The notes below the pieces were generated by a model. The model was not told the origin of the DNA. It searched no databases and saw only the letters and a program-made list of their open reading frames with translations. This document shows positions 5,436 through 5,831 of a stretch of DNA of 5,831 nt, piece by piece; the first letter of the stretch is position 1, and each line of letters starts with the position of its first letter. This DNA is from Betaproteobacteria bacterium (GTDB lineage: Bacteria > Pseudomonadota > Gammaproteobacteria > Burkholderiales > Casimicrobiaceae). Location: the NCBI GenBank assembly GCA_005883655.1, contig VBDA01000426.1, positions 1-5,831 of the forward strand, written 5' to 3'. A program made the translations under genes and the position numbers.

Positions 5436-5831
5436 TTAGCTAAACAGCATGCCCAGCAGGTGCAGCAACACGCCGACGCAACCCCCGACCAGCGTGCCAT
5501 TGAGTCGGATGAACTGCAGATCTTTGCCAATCTCGAGCTCGATCTTTTCAGACACATCTTGCGCGTCCCAGCTCTTCACGACATCCGTGATAAGCAGCGA
5601 GATCTGGTGCCTGTGAGCGAGCATGAGCGTCTGCAGTGCTCCTAGCAGCCATTCGTTGAGCTTGTGATGCATCACTTCGTCCTTGACGAGTCCGAAGCCC
5701 AAGGCGTTTAGTAGTGATGAGGCAGTTTCGCGCAGCCGCGATTGATCGGACGCGACGTCGGCGAGGATTCGATTCTTGATGTCATTCCACAATGCGGCGT
5801 AATAAGGCTTGGTACGCAGGTGGTCGATGAT
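5436..5831 (-). CDS. DUF445 family protein, C-terminal part (runs off the right edge)
   Basis: The minus frame is open from the window edge to a TAA at 5436-5438, giving 131 residues of C-terminus; the start lies outside. The sequence passes through IIDHLRTKPYYAALWNDIK and ends with the family's signature: LLITDVVKSWDAQDVSEKIE, then EIGKDLQFIRLNGTLVGG, then a short hydrophobic segment CVGVLLHLLGMLF. This 'W....s.kiE...GkDLQfIRinGtlVGglvG' ending is typical of DUF445 proteins, the family of E. coli YjiN. These are inner-membrane proteins with a long periplasmic or cytoplasmic helical region between membrane segments near the two ends, and the final hydrophobic stretch here would be the last one. 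Function is unknown. The gene converges on the GH13 gene across 62 bases with no obvious terminator between them. Confidence 0.88.
   Translation of the reverse strand: MIDHLRTKPYYAALWNDIKNRILADVASDQSRLRETASSLLNALGFGLVKDEVMHHKLNEWLLGALQTLMLAHRHQISLLITDVVKSWDAQDVSEKIELEIGKDLQFIRLNGTLVGGCVGVLLHLLGMLFS

Overview
The window is 5.8 kb of moderately GC-rich bacterial chromosome. It carries three confident genes, a fourth gene cut by the left edge, and about 700 bases with no confident gene. The gene families suggest a Beta- or Gammaproteobacterium: a DUF1631 protein, a DUF445 protein, and an exported protein of a type often carrying PEP-CTERM sorting signals, with a sigma-54-like promoter in front of it. 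This placement is inferred from gene content alone, since there is no rRNA or other phylogenetic marker here.

Layout from left to right. (1) Positions 1-385, minus strand: the N-terminal 128 residues of a secreted protein, with a signal peptide, a good Shine-Dalgarno and a -24/-12 promoter candidate at 441-456. (2) Positions 386-1087: mostly non-coding, holding two weak overlapping minus-strand ORFs, a GC-rich 8-bp hairpin and a 16/17-bp tandem duplication. (3) Positions 1088-3310, minus strand: a 740-residue DUF1631 family protein. (4) Positions 3311-3558: an intergenic stretch containing what looks like the relic of an EAL (cyclic-di-GMP phosphodiesterase) domain, broken by an apparent 4-base deletion. 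(5) Positions 3559-5373, plus strand: a GH13 alpha-glucan enzyme of branching-enzyme type with an N-terminal CBM48-like domain. (6) Positions 5436-5831, minus strand: the C-terminal end of a DUF445 membrane-associated protein, convergent with the GH13 gene.

The genes do not form one operon. The DUF1631 and GH13 genes diverge from the EAL relic region, and the GH13 and DUF445 genes converge across 62 bases. I see no functional pathway joining them. The most unusual points are the decayed EAL fragment, which can be read across two frames with one small repair, and the well-spaced sigma-54-like element in front of the exported protein gene. I found no CRISPR array, tRNA, rRNA, insertion sequence or convincing new defence or mobile system.
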